Part shown: positions 33,762 to 41,530 of the stretch, in pieces
How positions within the stretch are numbered: the stretch's first letter is position 1
How the letters are laid out: the number at the start of each line of letters is the position of its first letter
Origin: Azorhizobium caulinodans ORS 571
Lineage (GTDB): Bacteria > Pseudomonadota > Alphaproteobacteria > Rhizobiales > Xanthobacteraceae
Assembly: GCF_000010525.1 (NCBI RefSeq)
Contig: NC_009937.1
Span: 3,663,501 to 3,727,500, forward strand
Length of the DNA stretch: 64,000 nt
Direction: 5' to 3'
Program-made: the position numbers and the translations under genes
Notes under the pieces: generated by a model
Told to the model about the DNA's origin: nothing
Seen by the model: only the letters and a program-made list of their open reading frames with translations
Database searches by the model: none

Positions 33762-34481
33762 GCAGAGATCACCTCTGAGCCACCCGAGCGGCCTCCCCTA
33801 CGGCGGCGCACTGGCTAAGCCGTCGCCTGCTCGGCAAGAAGATTGGACGCTTATGGCCGGCGGCTGCGTGTGGCTGGTCCTCGCTGCAGGATCCAGCCCA
33901 CGCTCCCCGCGTCTTCGACCGCATCCGCCAGCGCCAGTGGATGGTCAGGCATTCACTCCGACGCGGCCGTTAAACGCGTCAATCGAGGCCCCGTCGGCCG
34001 GCTCGCCGCGGAGAAGCGAGCATTACTCTTCCCGTGGGTCCAAAGACGGCTGCGGAAGACGCATTCCGAGCCTTTCCTGCGACGCTTTGGGGCTCATTGC
34101 GCAGTTGGAGACTCGCTCGTGGGAGATCCTGCAGGGTCTTTTCTGATCGACCAACCAGCCTTCCAGTCGCAGCAGCAGCTGCACGCTGCCGTAGCCATAA
34201 CGCTCACGCGCCTCGCAAAGGCTGAGAGAGGTTATCGTCACGCGAAGACATCGCGGCATGCTTGACCAGCACCAGATGGCGGCATGATCCAGATGAAACG
34301 GCTCCAGCTAGAACAGCGCGGTTGAATTCTTATGGGCGGCACCGCAGCCGTTTGACGGTAAAAATACACCTTATGAGAGAATCCATGACGCCTTCGCGTT
34401 CAATTGACGTTTATGCTACTTTAAAGGGAATAAGCCCAATTTCAGTTGTCATTTTCGATTGTTATGGGAGGGATTTAAGTC
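33762..34481. other. Intergenic region with IS remnant and AT-rich promoter
   Basis: This 720-base stretch has no intact gene. The left part (about 33850-34260) is the degraded IS3-family transposase described separately. The right part (about 34320-34481) is clearly AT-richer, ends in GGGAGGG before the next ATG and probably holds the promoter of the GGDEF-EAL gene. Confidence 0.6.
33850..34260 (-). pseudogene. Degraded IS3-family (IS407-like) transposase OrfB fragment
   Basis: On the - strand fragments of IS3-type OrfB can be read in broken frames: CEARERYGYGSVQLLLRLEGW (near 34215-34150; compare ARPRFGYRRIHVLLRREGW), then after a frame change LQLRNEPQSVAGKARNASSAAV (compare LQLRNKxPKRRV), then SIDAFNGR (near 33985-33965) and, after another frame change, ECLT and LALADAVEDAG. 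The catalytic middle is missing between about 34030 and 33990. Several frameshifts and the deletion make it non-functional. No terminal repeats were found. Confidence 0.7.
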
Positions 34482-36317
34482 ATGAAGTGCCCTCCGGTGC
34501 CTCCCCACGAGAAGGAGCGGCTCGCCGCTCTGGACAGCTACCGCCTCTCTGGTGAAATGCCTGTTGCGGACCTCTCCCCGCTCGTCGAGATGGCTCTGCA
34601 CGTCTTCAAGGTCCCCATGGCAGCGGTGAACATGATCGGTTCCGATCACGTCTTCTTCGCCGCCAGTGCGGGTTTCGGTGCAGTGGATAAGCGCAGGGAG
34701 GTTTCCTTTTGTGCCCACACCATCCTTCAGGGCAAGGTGATGGTTGTGCCGGATGCAGAGCAGGACGAGCGTTTCCACGACAACCCGCTTGTTACCGGCG
34801 CAGCCGGAATTCGCTTTTATGCGGGGGCGCCCCTCTTGTCGGGGGATGGTCATGCCATTGGCGCTCTTTGCATTCTGGATACGTTTCCGCGCGTTGGATT
34901 TGCTTCCGAAGAGCGTGAACGTCTGAGCCAACTGGCGCATGTCGTCATGGACAGGCTGGAGATCCGCCGTATTGGCGACCTTGCGTCAAGGCGCGGAAAT
35001 GAGATCCACGTCCGCGCCGTTGATCCTGAGCAGCTTTCCCTCCTCGCCAGCACCGATGCGCTCACGGGTCTGGCAAATCGCCGCCAATTCTATCGGGCGG
35101 TAGAGGCGACCCTGCTCTGCGGGCATCCCTGTGCTGTCCTGATGCTCGACATCGACGGTTTCAAGGACATCAACAATATCCTGGGGCCGGAGGCGGCGGA
35201 CGACGTCCTGAAAGCGATCGCCGGACTGCTGTCCGCGGAGACCACGGCTGGCGCTACCGTTGCACGCGTTGGTGGGGACGAATTTGCCGTGGTCCTTGGA
35301 GGTCTTTCCGAGGCCATGGCCGAGTCGTTCGCTCGCCTGCTCCTCTCGAAGATCACCAGCCTTCATCCTCTTGTCGGTGAGGATGTCACGATCAGTGCCA
35401 GCTGCGGAATTGCCTTCTCACCCCACGACACGAAGGCTGCGGCGGAGTTGATCGGTGATGCGGACCTCGCGCTCCATGCTGCCAAGATCAGTCGCAGCGC
35501 AAGCATCGCGCTCTACTCGCCCGCGCTGCGGAATGAAGCCCTGGATCGGCGGTTGTCCAGCCTGGACCTGCATCGAGCCGTGTCTAACGGAGAGCTTCGG
35601 CTGTTCTACCAACCTCAGGTGCGTCTTGACGACGGGGCCCTGGTCGGCGCAGAGGCGCTGATCCGCTGGCTTCACCCAAGCCGAGGTCTCCTCCTGCCTG
35701 CGGTGTTTCTGCCTTCGCTGGACGCCGGCCCCCTGGCATCCGTGGTGGGGCGCTGGGTGATCGAGGAAGGTTGTGCCCAGGCCGCGCGGTGGCGGCGGTC
35801 TGGGGCCGGGGGCTTCCGCATGGCGGTCAACCTTTTCGCTTCGCAGGTTCGCAGCGGTGACCTGCCGAAGCAGGTCGAAGATGCCCTGGACCGCCACAGC
35901 CTCCCGCCGGAAGCGCTGGAACTGGAAATCACCGAGAACATCGTACTGTCGAACGATGCCATCGCCCTGGACGCCCTGACGGAGCTCAGGGCGATGGGCG
36001 TTGGCATTGCGTTTGATGATTTCGGCACCGGCTTCGCCTCTCTCAGCCTGCTGACGCGTTATCCGGTGAACTGCATCAAGATCGATCGCAGCTTCGTCCA
36101 AGCCATGCTTCGCTCACCTCGCGAAGCGGCTGTCGTCTCGTCGATCCTTCAGATGGGGCGGGCGCTGGAAATAGACGTCATAGCCGAGGGCATTGAGACC
36201 GAGGAAGAACGCTCCTACCTCGCCGATCGCGCCTGCCCGGAAGGACAGGGATATCTGTTCGGCCGGCCCATGCCGGCGCAGGAATTCGAGGCCCTGCTTC
36301 TCAGCCCCGGCCGCTGA
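34482..36317 (+). CDS. GAF-GGDEF-EAL cyclic-di-GMP enzyme
   Basis: A 611-residue cytoplasmic protein. The N-terminal GAF sensor (about 25-165) has VNMIGSDHVFFAASAGFG and RFYAGAPLLSGDGHAIGALCILD. The GGDEF domain (about 185-345) has intact GGDEF (264-268), giving diguanylate cyclase activity. The EAL domain (about 365-600) has E391-A392-L393, LELEITEN, DDFGTGFASL, IKIDRSF, AEGIETEEE and QGYLFGRP, so all main residues are present; the usual NLS is NLF here. Both activities may therefore be present, one may dominate. ATG 34482 follows GGGAGGG. The gene stands alone; c-di-GMP made or removed here could act on the NfrB-like enzyme 12 kb away, but that is inference. Confidence 0.95.
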   Translation: MKCPPVPPHEKERLAALDSYRLSGEMPVADLSPLVEMALHVFKVPMAAVNMIGSDHVFFAASAGFGAVDKRREVSFCAHTILQGKVMVVPDAEQDERFHDNPLVTGAAGIRFYAGAPLLSGDGHAIGALCILDTFPRVGFASEERERLSQLAHVVMDRLEIRRIGDLASRRGNEIHVRAVDPEQLSLLASTDALTGLANRRQFYRAVEATLLCGHPCAVLMLDIDGFKDINNILGPEAADDVLKAIAGLLSAETTAGATVARVGGDEFAVVLGGLSEAMAESFARLLLSKITSLHPLVGEDVTISASCGIAFSPHDTKAAAELIGDADLALHAAKISRSASIALYSPALRNEALDRRLSSLDLHRAVSNGELRLFYQPQVRLDDGALVGAEALIRWLHPSRGLLLPAVFLPSLDAGPLASVVGRWVIEEGCAQAARWRRSGAGGFRMAVNLFASQVRSGDLPKQVEDALDRHSLPPEALELEITENIVLSNDAIALDALTELRAMGVGIAFDDFGTGFASLSLLTRYPVNCIKIDRSFVQAMLRSPREAAVVSSILQMGRALEIDVIAEGIETEEERSYLADRACPEGQGYLFGRPMPAQEFEALLLSPGR

Positions 36318-36346
36318 CGCGCGCGAAGGCTTCTGCCCGCCGGAAC

Positions 36347-36373
36347 GGTGGTCCAAGACGACTTCTTGGACCA
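36347..36373. terminator. Perfect hairpin between convergent genes
   Basis: GTGGTCCAAGA and TCTTGGACCAC form an 11-base perfect stem with a 5-base loop (CGACT). It lies 30 bases after the GGDEF-EAL stop and about 120 bases from the convergent autotransporter stop. There is no T-run, but the strength and place make a bidirectional transcription end the likely role. Confidence 0.6.
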
Positions 36374-36490
36374 CGTCCCATGCCGGCAGGACGGGCATTC
36401 CAGATGGCGGTACATTGCCGTAAGCCAGCGCAGGCTGGGCACGAGACGAATAAGCTGCGCCGGAACGCGGTTGACGGCTGTGGGGCCCGC

Positions 36491-39319
36491 TCAGAATTTG
36501 AAGCGCAGGTCGGCCTTGATGCTGCTCTCGGTCACATCGGATCCGATCAGCCCGTCATAGGCGACGCTGGCGGCGACGGAATTCCCGAAGCCGTAAGTCA
36601 GTCCCCCACCGAGAACCAGGGCATCGCGGGCGAGCGGAACCCCATACACGCGGAACGGGCTCGAACCGGCCAAGGTCATGACCGCTTCCGTGGCCACGTC
36701 CCCAAACGCGTGCTGCCAGCCCAGGTTCACGTTGGGCGTGACCGTGGCATTGCCCATGGGCAGGCCGATTGCGAGGCGTGCGCCCAGCGTGGCAAGCGTG
36801 GTCGAGAGCGTTTGGGCACTGCCGGACAGGGCTGCAACACCTCCGGTCTCGGCGAACGCATCGAGACGTTGATTCACGTAGGCGAGGTTCGCGTAAGGCG
36901 ACACCTGGGCATGCCCCAGGACAAGATCCCGCGAGATTTCACCGAACGCCTGAACGGTCCGGCCGTCCTGCTTGGTCGCAAGCCCCTCGGCCACGCTTCC
37001 GAAGCCGATGGCACGGGTCATGGAGAGGTCGTTCCAGCCGTAAGCAACGCCGGCCTTTGCGCGCCATCCGGCCCCTTCGGCCACCGCATATGCGGCGAGA
37101 TCGATGTGGGTGTTATCGATGTCCGACGTCAGGTCGCCGACCGTGCCCGAGGACTGGCCGAAGCCCGCTGCAAGCCCGAAGCGCACCATCTCGGTCACGG
37201 GAGCATCAATGCCAGCGACAAAGCCGCTGGCGTCCCAGTACAGGGCGGCTGCATCTCCACCGGAGGCATGGGCCCATCCACCATAACCGGAAAGCCACAC
37301 ACTGGCCGTGAGGCCGGGCGCGAGCGGCGCCGCCGCGACGCCGCTGCCATCGAGCCGCTCCAGAACGGCGCTGCGGATGTGTCTCGCATCATCGAAGGCC
37401 ATGGCTTCAGCCGACGCATGGGCCTCGCCCGAAAGCTGCGCCAAGGTCGCCGGCAGGGCTGCTGCCTGCAGGGTGTAGAGGGATTGATAGAAGGCGCCGA
37501 GCGAGCCCGTGAGCGCCACGCCCGCCGCTGGACGCACGCTGTCCAGCGCCCCGCCAACCGCGGTGCCGTTGCGGCTTGTGGCCAGTCCGAGCACGGACAG
37601 AGTGCCATAGGCCGCCGGGGTTACGATGAGGCTGAGGTCGTTCGCACCATAGAGGGCATCAAACCGCGTGCCTGCGGCAAGACCGATGGGCTGCGCGAGC
37701 CCTGAAAACGAGCCGGACACGCCGGCGCTGGCCTCGATGACCCGGAGGGTGGTGCCAAGGGTCGGGGTGTAGCTGTTGGTGGCGCTCCCCGTGATGCCGC
37801 GCAGTTGCGGAGCAAGCGTGCCGGCCACCTCCACCGTCCCCGTGGGCCCGGTGGTGACGAGGCGACTGTAATTGCCGGCTCCCGTTCCCGTGCCCGTGCC
37901 GTCGATGTCGACCTGGAAGGTGGCTGTGGGGCTCATCAGAACCGGACCCGCCACGGTCAGCGTGCCCGGCGAGTTCCCGGGCGCAAGGCGGCCGGCCACG
38001 GCGAGCTGGGCGAAGATCTGCCCCGTGCCACGCAACAGCCCCTCCTGCCCCACATAGACGTTTGACGCTACGGAGCCATTGATGGACAACGTGCCGCCGT
38101 CCACCCAGCTTCCACCGGAATAGGTGTTGGCACCGGTCAGGATCAGTTCCCCGGCGCCGGTCTTGATGAGCGTCCCCGCACCGGAGATGTCCTGCGAGAA
38201 GGTGGATGTCATCCCCTGGGTGTCGAGCGTGGTCGTGCCTGTGAACATGGCGTAGCCGAGAACGGCCTTGCCGACATTGAGCATGCCCCATCCATAGACA
38301 TTGTCGACGCCCGGCTCGCCCAGGTCAGTGGCGGTGGTGAGAATGGCCTGCTGGATGTCGTGGGCCGTAAACCAGGGGAAGGCCTCCTTCACCAGCGCCG
38401 CAGCGCCGGACACGCTCGGTGCCGCCATGGACGTGCCGGACATGGTGTCATAGCCACGATAGAGGCCGAACCCCTCGCCCAGCGGAACGGTGGAGAGGAT
38501 GTTGTATCCCGGCGCTACGAGGCACCAGTCCTTCGCAACGCCGCAGCGATTGCCCCAGCTCACCGCCAGATCCACGGAACTGACGAGATTGACCGCCAGC
38601 CATGTGTCTTTGAGTTCCGGAACAAGATAGGGCATGCCCGCCAGCACATCCGGATGCGGCTGGGTCTCGTTGCCGGTTGCGAAGACCATGAGGACGCCGG
38701 CCCTGGCGGTGGCACGCATCGCCGCCAGCGTCTGCGGCAGTTCCGCCTCCACCTTGGCGCGGGTATAGGATGTCACGTTGCAGGGGCCGGCGGGCGCACG
38801 ATCGCAATCATTCATGCCGACGCTGTTGTTCACGATCGGCACACCGCTCGCTGCGAGATAGTTCCAGCTGGAGGCGAATATCTCATCCTCCGAGGTGACG
38901 CGCCAGTTGTACGCGACCGACATGATCCTGGCGTTGAATGCCACGCCCTGCATCACCTCGCCGTTGCGCGCGGCCGCGATGATGCCGGCGACATGCGTGC
39001 CATGGGAATCGTCCGGCATATTGTCGAACTGGCCGGTGGGCCGGTTGTTCAGAAAGTCCCAGCCCGGCACCATCCGGCCGCTGAATTCCGGATGCCGCCC
39101 GTCGACGGCTGCGTCCATCACGCCGACGGTGACACCCGCACCGGTGTAGCCCTGCGCATATGCGGCTGCGGCATTGATCTGGCGCAGGGCCTGCGAGGCA
39201 TAATATTCCGGCGTGGCCCAGGGGTTGGCGGTCTGGGCCTGCGCCGGTGCGGCCAGGCAGACGGCCGTCGAGGCGAGCAGGAACCCGCGGCGTGCCGGCG
39301 ACGGTCGGTGAGACGGCAT
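36491..39319 (-). CDS. Subtilisin-like (S8) autotransporter serine protease
   Basis: This 942-residue secreted protease has a signal peptide (RRGFLLASTAVCLAAPAQAQ), an S8 catalytic domain (about 40-345) with Asp69 (VGVMDAAVD), His106 (DSHGTHVAGI) and Ser297 (MSGTSMAAPS), a passenger-linker repeat (GAGTLIKTGAGELILTGANTYSGG, about 376-405), and a C-terminal autotransporter barrel (about 670-942) ending in Phe (RFKF). The protease should be displayed or released outside the cell through the barrel. ATG 39319 has a GGGGA ribosome site; the frame upstream to 39481 lacks signal-peptide character. It lies 270 bases downstream of two small precursor-like genes on the same strand. Substrate unknown. 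Confidence 0.95.
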   Translation of the reverse strand: MPSHRPSPARRGFLLASTAVCLAAPAQAQTANPWATPEYYASQALRQINAAAAYAQGYTGAGVTVGVMDAAVDGRHPEFSGRMVPGWDFLNNRPTGQFDNMPDDSHGTHVAGIIAAARNGEVMQGVAFNARIMSVAYNWRVTSEDEIFASSWNYLAASGVPIVNNSVGMNDCDRAPAGPCNVTSYTRAKVEAELPQTLAAMRATARAGVLMVFATGNETQPHPDVLAGMPYLVPELKDTWLAVNLVSSVDLAVSWGNRCGVAKDWCLVAPGYNILSTVPLGEGFGLYRGYDTMSGTSMAAPSVSGAAALVKEAFPWFTAHDIQQAILTTATDLGEPGVDNVYGWGMLNVGKAVLGYAMFTGTTTLDTQGMTSTFSQDISGAGTLIKTGAGELILTGANTYSGGSWVDGGTLSINGSVASNVYVGQEGLLRGTGQIFAQLAVAGRLAPGNSPGTLTVAGPVLMSPTATFQVDIDGTGTGTGAGNYSRLVTTGPTGTVEVAGTLAPQLRGITGSATNSYTPTLGTTLRVIEASAGVSGSFSGLAQPIGLAAGTRFDALYGANDLSLIVTPAAYGTLSVLGLATSRNGTAVGGALDSVRPAAGVALTGSLGAFYQSLYTLQAAALPATLAQLSGEAHASAEAMAFDDARHIRSAVLERLDGSGVAAAPLAPGLTASVWLSGYGGWAHASGGDAAALYWDASGFVAGIDAPVTEMVRFGLAAGFGQSSGTVGDLTSDIDNTHIDLAAYAVAEGAGWRAKAGVAYGWNDLSMTRAIGFGSVAEGLATKQDGRTVQAFGEISRDLVLGHAQVSPYANLAYVNQRLDAFAETGGVAALSGSAQTLSTTLATLGARLAIGLPMGNATVTPNVNLGWQHAFGDVATEAVMTLAGSSPFRVYGVPLARDALVLGGGLTYGFGNSVAASVAYDGLIGSDVTESSIKADLRFKF

Positions 39320-39588
39320 GAAAAAATTCCCCACAACGAAAGCCCGCAGACACCTACCCCAGCGAAAACCGGCCTGCTTGCCGTTGCGTCTCGAAAATCT
39401 TGACCGAGCGTCGCATTCGCCACCGGCCCGAAGCATCTCGCGATCGGGCGCCTGACGAGTCCGGGCCGCACCGTTGGCCAATGCTAGCCCGGTCCGCCGA
39501 CAGGCGGTTCCCGCCCAACGGGCACAGCCGCGCCCCTGTGTGCCGGGTCAAACCCGGTTTCGCCGGCACCGTCGTCCGGAGACGGCCC

Positions 39589-39858
39589 TCAGGACCAGTG
39601 GATCTGCTTCCACCCCGCACCACTGACATGGTCGAGGCTGTCATCGGAGAGGGCCTGCGGTCCGCCGGGGCGCATCTGCTCACGCGCCTGAAGGACCAGC
39701 GCCTCGGCCGCTTCCTTCGGAAGGTCCTGCCCCTTGGAAGCAGCGTAAGCGGTCAGCGCTTCGGCGCTGGAAAAGACCTCCCGCATGCCTCCAACATCGG
39801 ACAGACACCCGCCCGTGCTGATCATGAAGGCCTCAAGAGACGGAGGATTTATTGCCAT
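39589..39858 (-). CDS. Putative RiPP precursor with Nif11-like leader (orphan)
   Basis: This 89-residue peptide has a predicted helical, Ala/Glu-rich leader (FSSAEALTAYAASKGQDLPKEAAEALVLQARE) and the processing-type end LSDDSLDHVSGAG, followed by a 7-residue tail WKQIHWS. Leader end and spacing match the LanM substrate at 10508-10810 (LDEAALDHVSGG), but here the cleavage doublet is GA, and the tail has no Cys, so no lanthionine can form. A ribosome site AAAGAGAG lies 8 bases before ATG 39858. It is the second gene of a pair, 39 bases after the upstream peptide gene. No modifying enzyme is adjacent. The call as a RiPP or bacteriocin precursor is from leader form only. Confidence 0.6.
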   Translation of the reverse strand: MAINPPSLEAFMISTGGCLSDVGGMREVFSSAEALTAYAASKGQDLPKEAAEALVLQAREQMRPGGPQALSDDSLDHVSGAGWKQIHWS

Positions 39859-39897
39859 GCTACAGCTCTCTTTCAGTTTCGGGCGTCCTTCGGAACT

Positions 39898-40071
39898 TCA
39901 ATCTCGGATGATCCGTGTAAAGCCCGTCCTGTTGGGGCGCGGCGGCAGCGGAGGCAGCACACCGCCCACGACCTGATCCAGTTCCTGCTCTCCGAGCGGA
40001 GCGGTGCCGCCGTCCGGCTCGATGCCGGGTTCGGGCGTGGGCGTGGCAGAAGCGTCTTTCTCGTTGGTCAT
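39898..40071 (-). CDS. Small double-glycine leader peptide, Pro-rich tail (orphan precursor)
   Basis: This 57-residue ORF is below the usual length cutoff. The start ATG is 40071, after GGGGGCAGC. The N-terminal part is acidic (MTNEKDASATPTPEPGIEPDGG) and ends with APLGEQELDQVVGG, a double-glycine-type processing site of the same LxxxxLDxVxGG form as the two other precursors in the window. The tail is VLPPLPPRPNRTGFTRIIRD: Pro-rich, then basic, without Cys. It reads into the downstream 89-residue peptide gene (39-base gap), suggesting one operon. Function unknown; antimicrobial peptide or signal are options. Confidence 0.6.
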   Translation of the reverse strand: MTNEKDASATPTPEPGIEPDGGTAPLGEQELDQVVGGVLPPLPPRPNRTGFTRIIRD

Positions 40072-40337
40072 GCTGCCCCCATTCGCATAGGCGCTGAAGT
40101 CCGCGCCGATGGCAGGATTCTACAATGGATGGGGCCTGTGCATTTGCCTGCCTGTCCCGGATGACTTGTGCCACCGTCCCAATCCATACCGCCAAGGGCA
40201 GGGCCGCCCGTCGTCGGTGGTCGGAGGGTCAACAGGTTTCCGGAACCCGAAAGAGGGAAGAACATTCCCTTTGGGAAGAGAGCCTGAGATAATGCATTGC
40301 ACGCGATGATCGGAGCCACGTGGGTGGGAGAACGCGC
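40072..40337. promoter_or_regulatory. Divergent control region with two inverted repeats
   Basis: This 266-base region separates the small peptide genes (-) from the AraC-type gene (+). It has two close inverted repeats: GGTT-TCCGG-AACC (about 40236-40248) and GGGAA-GAACA-TTCCC (40255-40269). They are within 100 bases of the regulator start and could be operators for either side. No sigma boxes are certain. Confidence 0.4.
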
Positions 40338-41360
40338 ATGTCAGGAGGCATTCCGTCCAGAAGGTTCCGGACGCTGGAGTCCGATAAGGCGGAACAGTTC
40401 GGCCGCTACCACGACCATATGGCGCCCATCTACGACGTAGCGGCGGAGGAAAATGGCAAGGCCGGCTTTGCCGCCGATATGACCGCATATCATCTGGGCG
40501 GCATGCTGGTCGGCGCTTCAGGCTTTTCCGATCACGCGATCGGACGAAGCAAGCGCAAGATCGCCCGGACGGACATGGATCACCTGCTGGTGCAACTGCA
40601 CAAAACCGGTGGGCTGGACGCCGACGCCGAGGGCAATGTTGTGCGTGTGCGTGCGGGTGACATCTCCCTGATCGATCTCGGCCGACCGATGGACGGGCAT
40701 GCCAAGACCTCGCAGACGCTCGACGTCATCCTGCCGCGTTCCCAGCTTCCGGATCTGGCGCAACGGCGCAAGACGCCGCACGGTGCCGTGCTGAGCGGCG
40801 ACAGTCTGATGGGCGGCATTCTGGGGGACTTCCTGCTTTCCTTGGCACGGAGACTGGACGCCGCCACCCCACGCGACGCCGGTCTCCTCACCCGTGCGGC
40901 CGCCGACCTGATCACAACGTGCTTCCAGTCGGAGACGGGCGTCGCCGCAGCACAGGAGGGGCTGCTTCTTGCAGCCTCTGAACGGGCGAGACGCTACATC
41001 GATGCCAATCTGTCGAAGGCCGAGTTGGTGCCCGTCCGCGTCGCGCGGGAGCTGCGCATGTCGCGCTCAAGTCTGTACCGTCTGTTCGAGGCTGAAGGCG
41101 GGATCGCGAAATATATCCGGACGCGCCGGCTGACCACCGCCTTGTACTTGCTGACACATCCGGCGCATGCCGGCATGCGCATCGGCGAGATCGCCTTCCG
41201 GTGCGGTTTCAGTAGCGAGGCCCATTTCAGCCGCGCATTCCGCAGCGAGTTCGACATGAAACCCAGCGAGGCCAGGAAGCGCGCCCGCTTCGAACCTGCC
41301 CTGGCTGCTGCCTCCCCGGGCGAGGGGCCTTGGATCGCCTCGCTTCGCCCCTCGGAATAG
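40338..41360 (+). CDS. AraC-family transcriptional regulator
   Basis: This 340-residue regulator has an N-terminal cupin-type ligand-binding region like AraC_binding_2 (GFSDHAIGRSKRKIARTDMDHLLVQLHKTG, residues about 60-170) and a C-terminal AraC DNA-binding domain with SKAELVPVRVARELRMSRSSLYRLFEAEG and RIGEIAFRCGFSSEAHFSRAFRSEFDMKPSEARKR. Start ATG 40338 has GGGAG before it; GTG 40320 is less likely. It is divergent from the two precursor-like peptide genes and probably controls them or itself; the ligand is unknown. Confidence 0.9.
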   Translation: MSGGIPSRRFRTLESDKAEQFGRYHDHMAPIYDVAAEENGKAGFAADMTAYHLGGMLVGASGFSDHAIGRSKRKIARTDMDHLLVQLHKTGGLDADAEGNVVRVRAGDISLIDLGRPMDGHAKTSQTLDVILPRSQLPDLAQRRKTPHGAVLSGDSLMGGILGDFLLSLARRLDAATPRDAGLLTRAAADLITTCFQSETGVAAAQEGLLLAASERARRYIDANLSKAELVPVRVARELRMSRSSLYRLFEAEGGIAKYIRTRRLTTALYLLTHPAHAGMRIGEIAFRCGFSSEAHFSRAFRSEFDMKPSEARKRARFEPALAAASPGEGPWIASLRPSE

Positions 41361-41530
41361 AGGCTCCCAGGCAAGGCGTGAAACGGAGCTAGCGGACGCA
41401 GGATCTGAGCCGGGGCGCTCCTGCCAAGACCGCCAATCCGCTTTGGCGCAGGTGGAAAAGAGGCTCAGGTCAGACGGAGATACCGTCGGCCAGTGTCACG
41501 GACGTATTACGGACCGGCACCGCCTAGGAA

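Noticed and set aside
39543-39557. CCGGGT-CAA-ACCCGG hairpin after the 89-residue peptide gene
   Set aside because: A 6-base stem with a 3-base loop followed by TTT only on the + strand, the wrong direction for the peptide operon; not called as a terminator.
40068-40319. 83-residue - strand ORF overlapping the 57-residue peptide start (ATGA)
   Set aside because: No leader motif, no ribosome site found, and no domain. It overlaps the likely promoter region. The stop-start overlap is noted but could be chance.
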